Assembly (NCBI GenBank): GCA_004212155.1
Contig: RXIG01000008.1
Location: forward strand, 1 to 64,000
DNA: 64,000 nucleotides
DNA from: an archaeon
Lineage (GTDB): Archaea > Methanobacteriota_B > Thermococci > Methanofastidiosales > NM3
Direction of reading: 5' to 3'
Positions 34,143-43,400 of this stretch are shown here, piece by piece; the first letter of the stretch is position 1, and every line of letters starts with the position of its first letter. Both the position numbers and the translations under genes were made by a program. The notes beneath the pieces were generated by a model. The model did no database searches, had not been told where the DNA came from, and saw nothing but the letters and a program-made list of their open reading frames with translations.

Positions 34143-35141
34143 TTAGAACCACTGATCGAGCGTCTCTTGTTTGATGACGCTCTCGATTCCCTTTTCCAAT
34201 CGTTCCAGGGCGCGTTCCACGCGTATGTGTGAAAAGTCGCGCTTGTCGCAGAGGAACGACTCGATGCTGTCCGACTGTGGCGACGAGAACGAGAACTCGT
34301 AGTCGTCGGTGACCTTGGGCGAGAGGAAGAGGCCCTTTAGCGTCTCGTCGACGCCATACGATGAGAACGACCCTTCACGAACGACGTCAAGCGCCTTTTT
34401 CGGACCGATGCCCTTGACCCCGAGATTGTAGTCGGTACCCACGAGCAGCGCGACCTCGACGAGCTGCTCGCGCGTGAGCGAGAGCGACTCGAGCACCGCG
34501 GCGAGCTCGACCTGTTCGGGAACGACCTCGCGGTAGACGTTCTTGCCAGGCATCTTGCGCCGGCCCGAGATCGTGACGTTGCGGATCAGCATTGGCGCGC
34601 CGAAGAGCAGCGAATCGTAGTCCTGGGACGCAACTGCGAAGACGCGCTTGTCGGTGCTGCACATGTATGAGGCCTGCGCCTCGCCCTCGGATGGCGCATC
34701 GATGTAGGGGATGCCCATGAAGGTCAGCAGGTCCCGTGCCTCGGCGAGCATGTCAGAGGTGAAGGTAAGCATCTGCTGTGAATACTTGGCATAGTCCTCC
34801 TTCCTGCCCTCGACCTTCGCACGGATGGCCTTCTTCTTGGCCTCGTCCTTGTGCTCTTTGCGTTCGCGCAGCGTGTCGATCTTCTCGCGCGGAGGCGTGC
34901 CGTCAAAGACGTATACGGGACGGATGCCCATCTCGAGCAGATTGATGGAACGATAAAAGAGACCGGAAAGATGTGACGTGGTGCGTCCCTGGGAATCCTT
35001 GAGCACCTCGCCGTCACGCTGGCGTATGATGGCCAGGAACTGGTAGAGCGCATTGAGCGCATCCACCGCCAGCACCTTCCCATGGAGCGCCGCGAAGTCG
35101 ATCTCGGTGCGCGGCACCACATCCTTGAGGTCGACGCCCAT
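34143..35141 (-). CDS. fen: Flap endonuclease FEN1
   Basis: Structure-specific nuclease that removes 5' flaps during Okazaki fragment maturation and repair. The 332-residue protein starts MGVDLKDVVPRTEIDFAALH, has the acidic cluster in the N region (YVFDGTPPREK) and I region (IPYIDAPSEGEAQASYM), the helix-hairpin-helix GTDYNLGVKGIGPKKALDVV, and ends with QETLDQWF, the PCNA-binding peptide. The start is ATG 35141 after GAGTGATC; the GTG at 35147 belongs to the SD region. It follows rpoK by two bases. Confidence 0.96.
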   Translation of the reverse strand: MGVDLKDVVPRTEIDFAALHGKVLAVDALNALYQFLAIIRQRDGEVLKDSQGRTTSHLSGLFYRSINLLEMGIRPVYVFDGTPPREKIDTLRERKEHKDEAKKKAIRAKVEGRKEDYAKYSQQMLTFTSDMLAEARDLLTFMGIPYIDAPSEGEAQASYMCSTDKRVFAVASQDYDSLLFGAPMLIRNVTISGRRKMPGKNVYREVVPEQVELAAVLESLSLTREQLVEVALLVGTDYNLGVKGIGPKKALDVVREGSFSSYGVDETLKGLFLSPKVTDDYEFSFSSPQSDSIESFLCDKRDFSHIRVERALERLEKGIESVIKQETLDQWF

Positions 35142-35143
35142 GA

Positions 35144-35314
35144 TCACTCATCCGGGCGTACGACGGTAATGGGAAGGACACCCATTTCGAGCTCCTTGAT
35201 CGCTACGCGAATGGAGTCGAAGTCGTCAGTATCAATGAGGATTGGCGCATCCATGGATATCTGCAGGGCCCGTGCGCCTATGACCCGTGCACGCTCGTAT
35301 CTATTCAATCGTAT
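35144..35314 (-). CDS. rpoK: RNA polymerase subunit K, apparent ATA start
   Basis: A small Rpb6-like subunit that helps assemble RNA polymerase. The frame reads [20 protein letters not shown], then [20 protein letters not shown] and [12 protein letters not shown], which is the complete family pattern. The likely initiator is ATA 35314, five bases after GGGTGAT on the minus strand; it yields a 56-residue protein of family length. The in-frame GTG 35323 is inside the SD and only a few bases from the predicted transcription start, so a leaderless GTG start is the alternative. Directly upstream of fen1, probably co-transcribed. Confidence 0.85.
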   Translation of the reverse strand: MRLNRYERARVIGARALQISMDAPILIDTDDFDSIRVAIKELEMGVLPITVVRPDE

Positions 35315-35352
35315 AGGAATCACCCGGTTTCGTACGTTCTCGGTAAACGATA

Positions 35353-35360
35353 AGATATAA
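35353..35360 (-). promoter_or_regulatory. TATA-like box of rpoK-fen1
   Basis: On the minus strand TTATATCT (inside TTCTTATATCTTATC) lies about 26 bp before a predicted start near 35331. That leaves about 16 nt to ATA 35314 with room for GGGTGAT, but only about 7 nt to GTG 35323. Confidence 0.45.
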
Positions 35361-35410
35361 GAACCTTAATAACGTTACGCATACTGTTTTTAATCATTTC
35401 GGTATCCTTG

Positions 35411-35508
35411 GGCCATTTCGCACCTTAAAAGCCTTGCGATGGCCGTGAAGTGTAGCCCCGGGGGCACATGATGAGGAGAGGCGGGGACATGCGATGACGC
35501 CTGTCCCC
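35411..35508. ncRNA. Candidate structured RNA in the rpoK upstream region
   Basis: A GC-rich island inside an AT-rich intergenic region. GGCCAT-tt-CGCA (35411-35422) pairs with TGCG-ATGGCC (35435-35444), a ten-pair stem with a two-base bulge. GGGGACA (35483-35489) pairs with TGTCCCC (35502-35508). Between them a weaker GCCCC/GGGGC symmetry lies near 35455-35465, and the string ACATGATGAGGAG resembles a box C. On the plus strand a T run follows at about 35527. The strand, the boundaries and the function are unknown. The stems could instead belong to the 3' part of the microprotein transcript on the minus strand. Confidence 0.35.
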
Positions 35509-35542
35509 AATTGAGTAAAAAAACTAATTTTTTTGCGAAGAA

Positions 35543-35614
35543 TCACTTCTTTTTTACGTTCTTCTGAGTTGCAGTCGTTTCTTTCTTCTTTTTAGGCGAT
35601 GCCTTAGCTCCCAT
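35543..35614 (-). CDS. 23-residue lysine-rich microprotein
   Basis: The frame MGAKASPKKKKETTATQKNV ends KKK and stop. Nine or so of 23 residues are lysine. The ATG has an ideal SD (GGAGGTG at 35620-35626, five bases away) and an ideal TATA box (TTTATATA at 35651-35658), with a predicted leader of about 15 nt. A T-rich stretch follows the stop. Such complete expression signals on a tiny frame are unlikely by chance. The composition resembles basic tails of ribosomal or chromatin proteins; no family is recognised. Confidence 0.6.
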   Translation of the reverse strand: MGAKASPKKKKETTATQKNVKKK

Positions 35615-35650
35615 GCACACACCTCCAAATATTATAAGATTAATAACCTA

Positions 35651-35658
35651 TATATAAA
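35651..35658 (-). promoter_or_regulatory. TATA box of the lysine-rich microprotein
   Basis: TTTATATA on the minus strand, inside AGTTTATATATAGG. It lies about 22 bp before the predicted start near 35629 and is one of the best TATA matches in the window. Confidence 0.6.
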
Positions 35659-35797
35659 CTTATCTATTGGTAAATTGCTATTAGAAAAAAAAATAATATT
35701 ATTATATACTTATAATAAAAATATAAATATTAAATAATAAAATAATTAATAAAAATAAATTAAAAAATAATTAATAAAAGAAAAATAAAGAAAAAGA
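35659..35797. other. Extremely AT-rich intergenic tract
   Basis: About 140 bp composed almost entirely of A and T, with repeated AATAAT/TTATTA and ATAAATTA strings, between the microprotein promoter and the end of the membrane surface-protein gene. No coding frame is seen. It could be a terminator-promoter region; a DNA-unwinding element is possible but no origin recognition box was recognised nearby. Confidence 0.4.
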
Positions 35798-37462
35798 TTA
35801 AAGCTCGTTGAATATCTTATCTTCAAGGAGCCTTATCTGTTCATCCACGTAGTCAAGCGTTTCCTTGTCCATGCGGGCAGCAAGCGTGTTGCGGCGGTCG
35901 ACGATCTTCGAGTAGTTCGACACGGCACCTTTCAGGTCCTTGCGTATCGTCTCTGGATCGTAGTGCGCCACTGCCTTGTCAAGACCGTCCACGAGCTTGG
36001 CGGCGTCAGGGTCGCTTGGCGTCGGCGCCGTGCGTCCGGGCGCTACCGGCGTCACGAGCGTTCGCTGTGCACCCTCGCCCCCCTCTGGAGGTCCTGGTGG
36101 CGGCACCGGTGCTGCCTCTCCGTAGAACTCGGGTGGTGGTCCTTCCTCCTCCTCTTCTTCCCTGCGGCGGGCAAGGAGTATGATAAGGATTGCCAGGAGT
36201 AATAGCAACAGCAGCAACCCAAGGAACCACGTCTGCATATACCACGGCGTCCCGTCGTCCTCTTCGCACGACTCGATGCGGTCATCGATCATCTGGACCA
36301 TTGCATCGTCGTCGTAGCTGGCATAGATCTCCCTGGCGTCCTGCCACTTGTTAATGGCGCTCTCGCAGTCGCCCTGGTCGGCAAAGGCATCGCCCTGTTC
36401 GACAAGCTCCTCTGCAAGGCCGTACTTGTCGCACTTTTCCAAGTAGAAGTCGCACTGGGCCACGCCGTCCTCGTCGCCGCACTGCTCATAGAGGGCCCGG
36501 GCTATCTCGAGCTGCGAGCGCGCTTCCTCGCAGTCCTCCTCGTAGACCTCCATGGCCGCCTCGAACGTCTCCTCTGCGAGCGTGCAGGGATCTTCTGCCT
36601 CGGCCACCGTGAAGGTGGTCTGTATGGAGTTATTGTCAATGTTCGAGTCGTACTGGTGCGGATTGAGGTACATCTTGGCGGTTAGGTCGCCAAGCCTGCT
36701 TGCGCCCCAAGAGAGCGTGACGGTCTGTGTGGAGTTCGGTTCGAACGACAACGTCGTCGAAGCGAGGTTGCCCTGTGCGATCTCCGGGATGTAGAAGCCG
36801 AGTATCTTGTCGGGCAGATTCACATCGCCGTCGACGGTCACGTCGACACTGACGTTGACCGTGTCGCCAAGCGCCGGCTCCTCGGGTGTGATGACAAGAT
36901 TTGACAGTATCACGTCGTATGGTTCGAGCACGCGTACCGGAAGGGTCACAGACCTGTCGCCGATCGATGATGTTGCGGTGAACTGGATCTCGTAGAGGCC
37001 CGGAGCCTCGCCCTCGGGTACCGAGACGTCGACGGTGACGGTCTCGCTGTCATTGCCCTCGAGTATGAGCCGGTCCTCAGAGAGCGTCACGTCCCATTCT
37101 GGCGGGCCCATGACGCTGAGATAAATGTTGTTCACGTTCGCCATCTTGAACGAGCTCGCGCTGCCGGTACCTGGCATGCCCATGCCCCCGCCTGTGACGA
37201 AAGAAGACTCACTTGGCGGAGATGGGGGGGGTGGTGGAGTTTCCGTTGGTGGAGATGGCGATGTGGTGGGGGAAGGTGTAGTCGTAGGTTCACCCGTACT
37301 GCTCGTGAGCACGGTTACGTCTATGCTTGTGGAGTACCCTGCATAGACCTGGGCCTCTTCCCCGCTCCACTGTATATATACCTGGAGGTCGGCACCTGCC
37401 ACCATCGCCCCCGAGAGGAGGACGATGAGGACCAGTGCCGCTCCACAGACAGACCGACGCAT
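35798..37462 (-). CDS. Membrane-anchored surface protein with CARDB-like and helical-repeat domains
   Basis: A 554-residue protein. Order: signal peptide (MRRSVCGAALVLIVLLSGAM), short beta region, a threonine/proline-rich stalk, beta domains of the alpha-galactosidase/CARDB type (PEGEAPGLYEIQFTATSS, VILSNLVITPEEPALGDTVN), a cysteine-containing TPR-like helical region (residues about 300-400), a transmembrane helix (WFLGLLLLLLLLAILIILLA) and an intracellular part with acidic run, proline-rich linker and terminal coiled helix. SD GGTGA precedes ATG 37462. It follows the giant surface gene by 15 bp, so both are probably expressed together and may form one surface complex. Confidence 0.75.
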   Translation of the reverse strand: MRRSVCGAALVLIVLLSGAMVAGADLQVYIQWSGEEAQVYAGYSTSIDVTVLTSSTGEPTTTPSPTTSPSPPTETPPPPPSPPSESSFVTGGGMGMPGTGSASSFKMANVNNIYLSVMGPPEWDVTLSEDRLILEGNDSETVTVDVSVPEGEAPGLYEIQFTATSSIGDRSVTLPVRVLEPYDVILSNLVITPEEPALGDTVNVSVDVTVDGDVNLPDKILGFYIPEIAQGNLASTTLSFEPNSTQTVTLSWGASRLGDLTAKMYLNPHQYDSNIDNNSIQTTFTVAEAEDPCTLAEETFEAAMEVYEEDCEEARSQLEIARALYEQCGDEDGVAQCDFYLEKCDKYGLAEELVEQGDAFADQGDCESAINKWQDAREIYASYDDDAMVQMIDDRIESCEEDDGTPWYMQTWFLGLLLLLLLLAILIILLARRREEEEEEGPPPEFYGEAAPVPPPGPPEGGEGAQRTLVTPVAPGRTAPTPSDPDAAKLVDGLDKAVAHYDPETIRKDLKGAVSNYSKIVDRRNTLAARMDKETLDYVDEQIRLLEDKIFNEL

Positions 37463-37477
37463 CAGGTTCACCGTTGT

Positions 37478-40400
37478 TTAGGAGATTGTGATTGTACAAT
37501 CATCGTCGCAGTATATCCAGTATCCATGCCATGGATTGAACTCATCAAATCCGCTTGCAAATCGCCCACGCGGGTCGTAGAGCTGTGCCTGGTTCGTTGG
37601 CGATCCAGCGACCTCGTCGGGGAGGTACGTCCACATGAGGTTGACCGTTCCTGGCACTGAAGCATCCAATGCCGTTGCGATGTCGTTGTTTGCTGTCAGC
37701 AGGTTGTAGCCTATCAGGCTCCACTGGCCACCGGTGATGTCAATAGAGCGAGAGGTAGTACTCTCTTCTCCTACCACTGTAAGCTCTGCAAGCCCATTTA
37801 GTCGTATCCAGTAGCCGCGGTCATGTTCCGGATATTTCACGGTCGATGACTTTACGCTAGATGTGTCAGGGTAGTCGTAGTATTCGTAGTATTCGTCAGT
37901 GCCATTGTACTGAGCGATCTTGTCCCATGTCGAGTAATCTATGCCACTCGCATAGAGCAGTGCGGGCCATGGCACGTCCTCTGGCACGAGCACGGGGAAC
38001 GACATCATGTACCAGCCAGCCTCAGGGAACGTTAGGTCGGATGATGTGCCAGGTTCGAGTACTAGAGACACAGTATCTGAGTCGCCCACTTCTACCACGA
38101 ACTCAGACGCATCCATTATCATGTCAGCGTCGTTATCCGAGGCACATGCAACATACGTTTCACCATCGCCATCCGTTGGGAGATTGGTAAACGTAGCAAT
38201 ACCTGAACCATTGGTTGCGGCCTCGCCAAAGTATTCGTATACTTGTGTTGATTCATTGAAGTGCCATATCGTCACTAGTGCCCCCACATATGAGCTCGCT
38301 GAATCATCAGTGACAGTGACCTCGAGATCGCCAAATCCTGCAACGCTCATGTCAAGACTGATGTCCTGAGTTATGGTGTCTCCTGGATTAACAACCACGC
38401 CATTCACTACTTCTGTAACGAATCCTAACTTGCTGAATTCGAGATCGTAGGTAGCGTCCGGCAAGTCGTTGACGCTGTATGTACCATCACCAAGTGTGGA
38501 AGCGTAGTACTCGTCCGTTGTAGATGTATTTGTTGCTTTTACTGTTACACCCTGTATGGGGGTCGTACCGTCCATCTGCGTAACTGTACCATTTATGATA
38601 CCAAGCGTAGAGGATGATTCATTGATGGTAGCAGTTATGTAGTAACTATCCCAATCATCGTAATCGAGCGTTACCCATTTGGTGGTTACATCGTAGCCCG
38701 TCTTGGAGAACTTGACGAACCAGGTACCAAGGGGTACGCCCGTTTCATTGTCGTCGTTATCTCCGTCGTAGTTAAGGTCAGCATGCTCCCATCCAGATGT
38801 GTCCCAGTTGCCGCTACTATCAGTCTGTGTAGTGAACCGTGGCGTAGAGAAGTCATCTGGAGAGAACCATTCTACGTCCGCACCTTGAACTGGATTGGAG
38901 CCGTCATCTACACTACCTGTGACATTTACGAAGTAGCGTGACATCGGTATGTCCTGTTCGATGATGTCGCCCTCAGAGATGACGATCGGGTCCTCAATCT
39001 GCCAGTCTTGGTACTCTGGTAGTTCAGTGCCATCCACGATCTGAACACACTGGAGCGTGTACGTTCCAACAGGCAGGCTTGGCACCGAGTAGAACCCGGT
39101 ATCATCGGTGAATGCCTCGAACGTGCCTACGCCATTCTTAACAGCGATGATCTTGGCGTTGATGACCTTGTCGCCCGCATCCTTGACACCATTTCCATTC
39201 ACGTCCTCGAAGACGTATCCGCTTATGGTGTTCGTGAGCTTGTTGAGCGAGTAGTTCATGGTGTTGAGGCCAAGCTCGACGGTCGTGTATTCCTCGTGAG
39301 ACTCGTACCCGGCAGCGTTTACCTCTACGAGGTAGGTCTCATCAGCAGTGAGGCCCTCGAGTATGTAGAATCCGAAGCTATCGGTGTCTTCGGAAACACT
39401 GTCAGCGGTCACACTGGCATTGACGATACCCTCCGTCTTGGGCACGGAGGCATCGACATCATAGTCATTCTCGCCATCTGCATCGAAATATACTTCCCCA
39501 TAAAGATATGCAGAAGTATAAGATGTCGTCTTGTAGAGTGGGAAGTCGATCCACTGGCCACTGCCCTCCACCATGGGTAGATTCCTCTGTATGCCTGGCT
39601 CGTATATTCCTTCATCTGCGAGATCGCCCGCCACGATGGTCATCTTCGTCGTCGAGCTGTTTATCTGTGAAGACACTTCGTTGATAATATAGTATCCAGT
39701 TGAATCGGTCTCGGCCTTGAGCCCCGCGGATGCCACATCGTTGTTGACACCTGAGCCGGGGATATAGACCGGCATGTCAGGGATGCGCTCGTTCTCATCG
39801 ACGACGCCGTTGTTGTTCATGTCCCAGAAGGCGATACCCTCTATCCATGAGTCATACGGTGTCGATGGTGTCGATGGAAGCTCGATCATGACCTGTGTGT
39901 TTGTCGCTTGGTCCCGTGCCACCGTCATGGTGTACTGCTGCGGCGTGGTACCAGTGATCTCTTCCTTTGCGGTCACATGGTAGGTCCTGCCGCCATCGTT
40001 TGGCACATCCATGAAGACGAAGTTGTAATCATCTCCATTTATGTCGTTGTTGGTGGAGCTAGAGCTATAAACTGTGCGACCAAGTCCGGGGATTGATACC
40101 TCGACATTTTCAACTTCCTCGCCTGGCTGATAAGCTGGGTCACTATTATTGTTTCGCCAAACGATACCGTAAAGGTTGTTGTCAGGCATCGTTGTCTCGT
40201 CCCAGAGCGCGAAGTGTTCGGTGACTATCGCCCTGCCTGGGACGACCACATCGTAGCGCTCCTTGGTCACATAATCGGTGGTATTCGGCTCCATGGGTGC
40301 CTGGAGCGTGTAGGTGCCACGGTTGGCCACGAGTACGTACCATCCGTTGCTGTCGGTAACACCCGTTTCCTCATTGGATGGGATATCGTCGTCCATGGCT

Positions 40401-43400
40401 AGCACTTCTATTCCCTCGATGCCATCGTTTGTGGACGAGTCACGGACGTAGCCCATGATAAGCCCTTCCTCCTTCTCGATGAGGAAGTCGACACCGGATG
40501 TGGTGCCTCCGTGCACGATATCCACATCATACACAGCTGCAAGAGAGTAGTCCTGCTTCGTGCATGTCACGGTGTATCCAATGTATGGCAGATTGGAGTA
40601 GAGGCCGTTGATGTAGTAGGCCCCGTTGATGTCGGTCGTGACCTGTCGGCCAGCGATGCTCACGGTGGCATTGCGCACGGGCACATCGATCGTGTCATCG
40701 TAGACACCGTTGTGATTGACGTCCTCGTAGACGTGGCCCTTGAGCGCGCCATCCTTCTCGAGCGTGTAGTCGATGTTGTCGGTCTCGTGGCCAGCCGTCA
40801 CGGGGACGTTGTACTGTATCTGCGAGACGTAAAACGGCTTGCTCGCCTGGATGGCGTAGTTTGCTGGGACGACATCAAGCAGGATCCAGAATCCCTCGAT
40901 GTCGGACCATGTGGCATTGTCGCTGTTTTGTATCCAGACCTCGGTCTCGGCGTTGATGTCGTTGAGCGAGAGCTCGACATCGCCCGATACCGAGCCTGTC
41001 ACCGGCAGCGGATCGGCCTTGTCCATCGGGTATCCGATATCGGTTGTGACATCGTCGAAGTATACCTCTTCATATACTAGTATATTATTACAGAGGAGGT
41101 ATGGCTCCGGGTCGGGCGTATGATTCTTGTAGAGGTCCGGGTCCGGCGCGGGTGGTGACGTGGATTCATACTTCTCGACATCGTAACCGTTGAGCTCTGC
41201 TATGCCCGTGTACCTGTTGATCTCTCGACCAAGGTCGAGCGTGAAGTCCTTCGTTATTGGTACATCGAGTATGGTGTAGTAGCCGGTCGTGTCGGACGTA
41301 GCGGCAAACATGCGCGATAACGACACGTTGGCGTCGGGCAGGGGGATATCCGTTGGCGGATCGTACGTTAGATTATCATCCTTGTCCTCCCAGACGTACC
41401 CCTCGACGCGTCCTGTCTCACGTGTCGGTGATACGTTCTTGGTCACGGTCGACGATATGGTCACGTAGTTGAACTCGTATTCGTACCATGGGTTTCCATA
41501 ATCGTCACCATCATACTTTTGCATGATGAGTAGATGACGCCCTTTGGGTATGGAGTTATCCTCTAGACCCATTTGATCGGCAAAGGCATAGTTCCCGTAA
41601 AAATCACTGTACGTATACCTTAGGGCATCGAGAGGACGCCATGAATTTTCATATCCGGGTGTCCAAAGTATGGACTCATCAACTGGGTCGCCGTCCTCGG
41701 TCACCCTGCCAACAAGTTCGCCCGTCAGGCGCTGCATTTCAACGTTATTGTCAGGATTCTCCTCATCAGCGATTACGCCCATCATTGCGGGTGCGACCCA
41801 CCAGTCGTAATCATCCTTGTAGGCCACCATGTTGTGGTCGCCTGCATCGGCCTTTACGAAGTAGAAGCCGAAATCATCTGAGGTCACTGACGGATATCCA
41901 GGTATCTCGACGGTAACGCCAGAGAGTCCCTCTCCTTCTTCGAACGCGTCTGTACCGTTGGTGTCCTCGTATGCGACGCCTGAAACGTAGCCGTAATTGG
42001 ATACCGTCTCATCAGGGAGTGCGTAGCTGCCCTGGAAGTTGCATACTGACTGAGCGCCGCTCGAGACGGTAATGCCCGTCCTGACGACCACATCGTGTGT
42101 CGTTTCCTCGTAGTCGCCCGCACCGCCATCATCCGCCACGACGGTGTATGAGCCTACAGGCACCTGCACGAACTCGTAGATGCCGCTGTCATCGGTGATG
42201 GCCTCACGGCCGTATGCACGGACGCGTGCGCCCTCGATCGCGGTGTTGCTTCCGCGGTCGTAGACAACGCCCTTGATGATACCCGTCCTTCGAACGATCG
42301 TTATGTCATATGAGTTGTCAAACGATTCGTTTGCTGGCAGCGGCGTGACCGTGAGCGTGTTGGTGTAGTAGTCCGGTTCGTTCGTCTTGACGATCACATC
42401 GTCAACGTAGTAGCATATCGACGAGGATTCGTAGTCGTACACTGAGTAACGCTCGATGTTGATACCCTCAAGCACATACCAGCCATTGACGTCGGTCAGG
42501 GAGGAAATGGTGGTATTTGGTATCGACACTGAAACGTTTTCTACAGGCAGACCATCCTTGTCAAGGATCTGTCCAACGATGAAGCCTGGGTTCTCCTCGA
42601 GCTGGAAGTTGGTCTCCGCGTTGAGATTGGGTATCACCTCGACGCGCTCCTTGGCCGTCTTGTGGTCGAGAAGGCCCTCATATTCGCTTTCCTCAAGCTC
42701 GCAGTCGATCGGTGGGCACGGGTCGGTCACGACGACATCATACTCGCCGTTTGGCACTTCCTCGAAGAAGTAGTACCCTGCCCTGTCGGTCGCCGTTGCA
42801 AGACCGAGGCCCGGCACCTCGACCGTTGCGGCCTCGATCGGGTTGCCGTTCACGTCGGTGACGATGCCCGATATGTAGCCGTTGGTCGGTGTGAGCGGTT
42901 CTGGTGAGAGGTTGAAGTCGGCTGGAACGGGTGTAACGGGTGGACCGGGCTGCACGAACGGACTTAGGGGTCCGCCGTTGAGCCCGAACGCTCCGGAGTC
43001 GTCGTAGTAGAGCACATCGGTCTTGTACCCGTCCTTCTCACAGATCATCGTGTAGCTGCCAGGTGTGACGCCTGTTATCTTATAATACCCATCTGAATCG
43101 GTGATCGCTGAGAGGCCAAGGCCCTTGATCGACACCTCTGCGCCCTCGATGGGCGCGGAGCCGTTCGAGACATGGCCTTCGATCGAACCGAAGTTCTTGC
43201 TTATGGCGAAGTTGATGCCTTCTGTTGTCTGTCCCCGGTAGACACGTACGGCAGTCTTGACCTGCGAGACATACTGGTCCTTGGAGGTCCTGATGTCATA
43301 CGTGTCGGTGGGAAGGCCCTTGAACACGAAGTTTCCGAACTGGTCGGTGCGCACGACGGCATCATCGCCGAGCACATCGGTCGCGAGCGCATGGGTCACG

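Noticed and set aside
35468..35510. C/D box guide RNA in the structured segment
   Set aside because: A box-C-like ATGATGA is present but no CTGA box D or D' sits at a proper distance.
35659..35797. Replication origin in the AT-rich tract near the Orc1-like gene
   Set aside because: No repeated origin recognition box or skew evidence could be seen; the Orc1-like gene is 3 kb away and divergent from true Cdc6.
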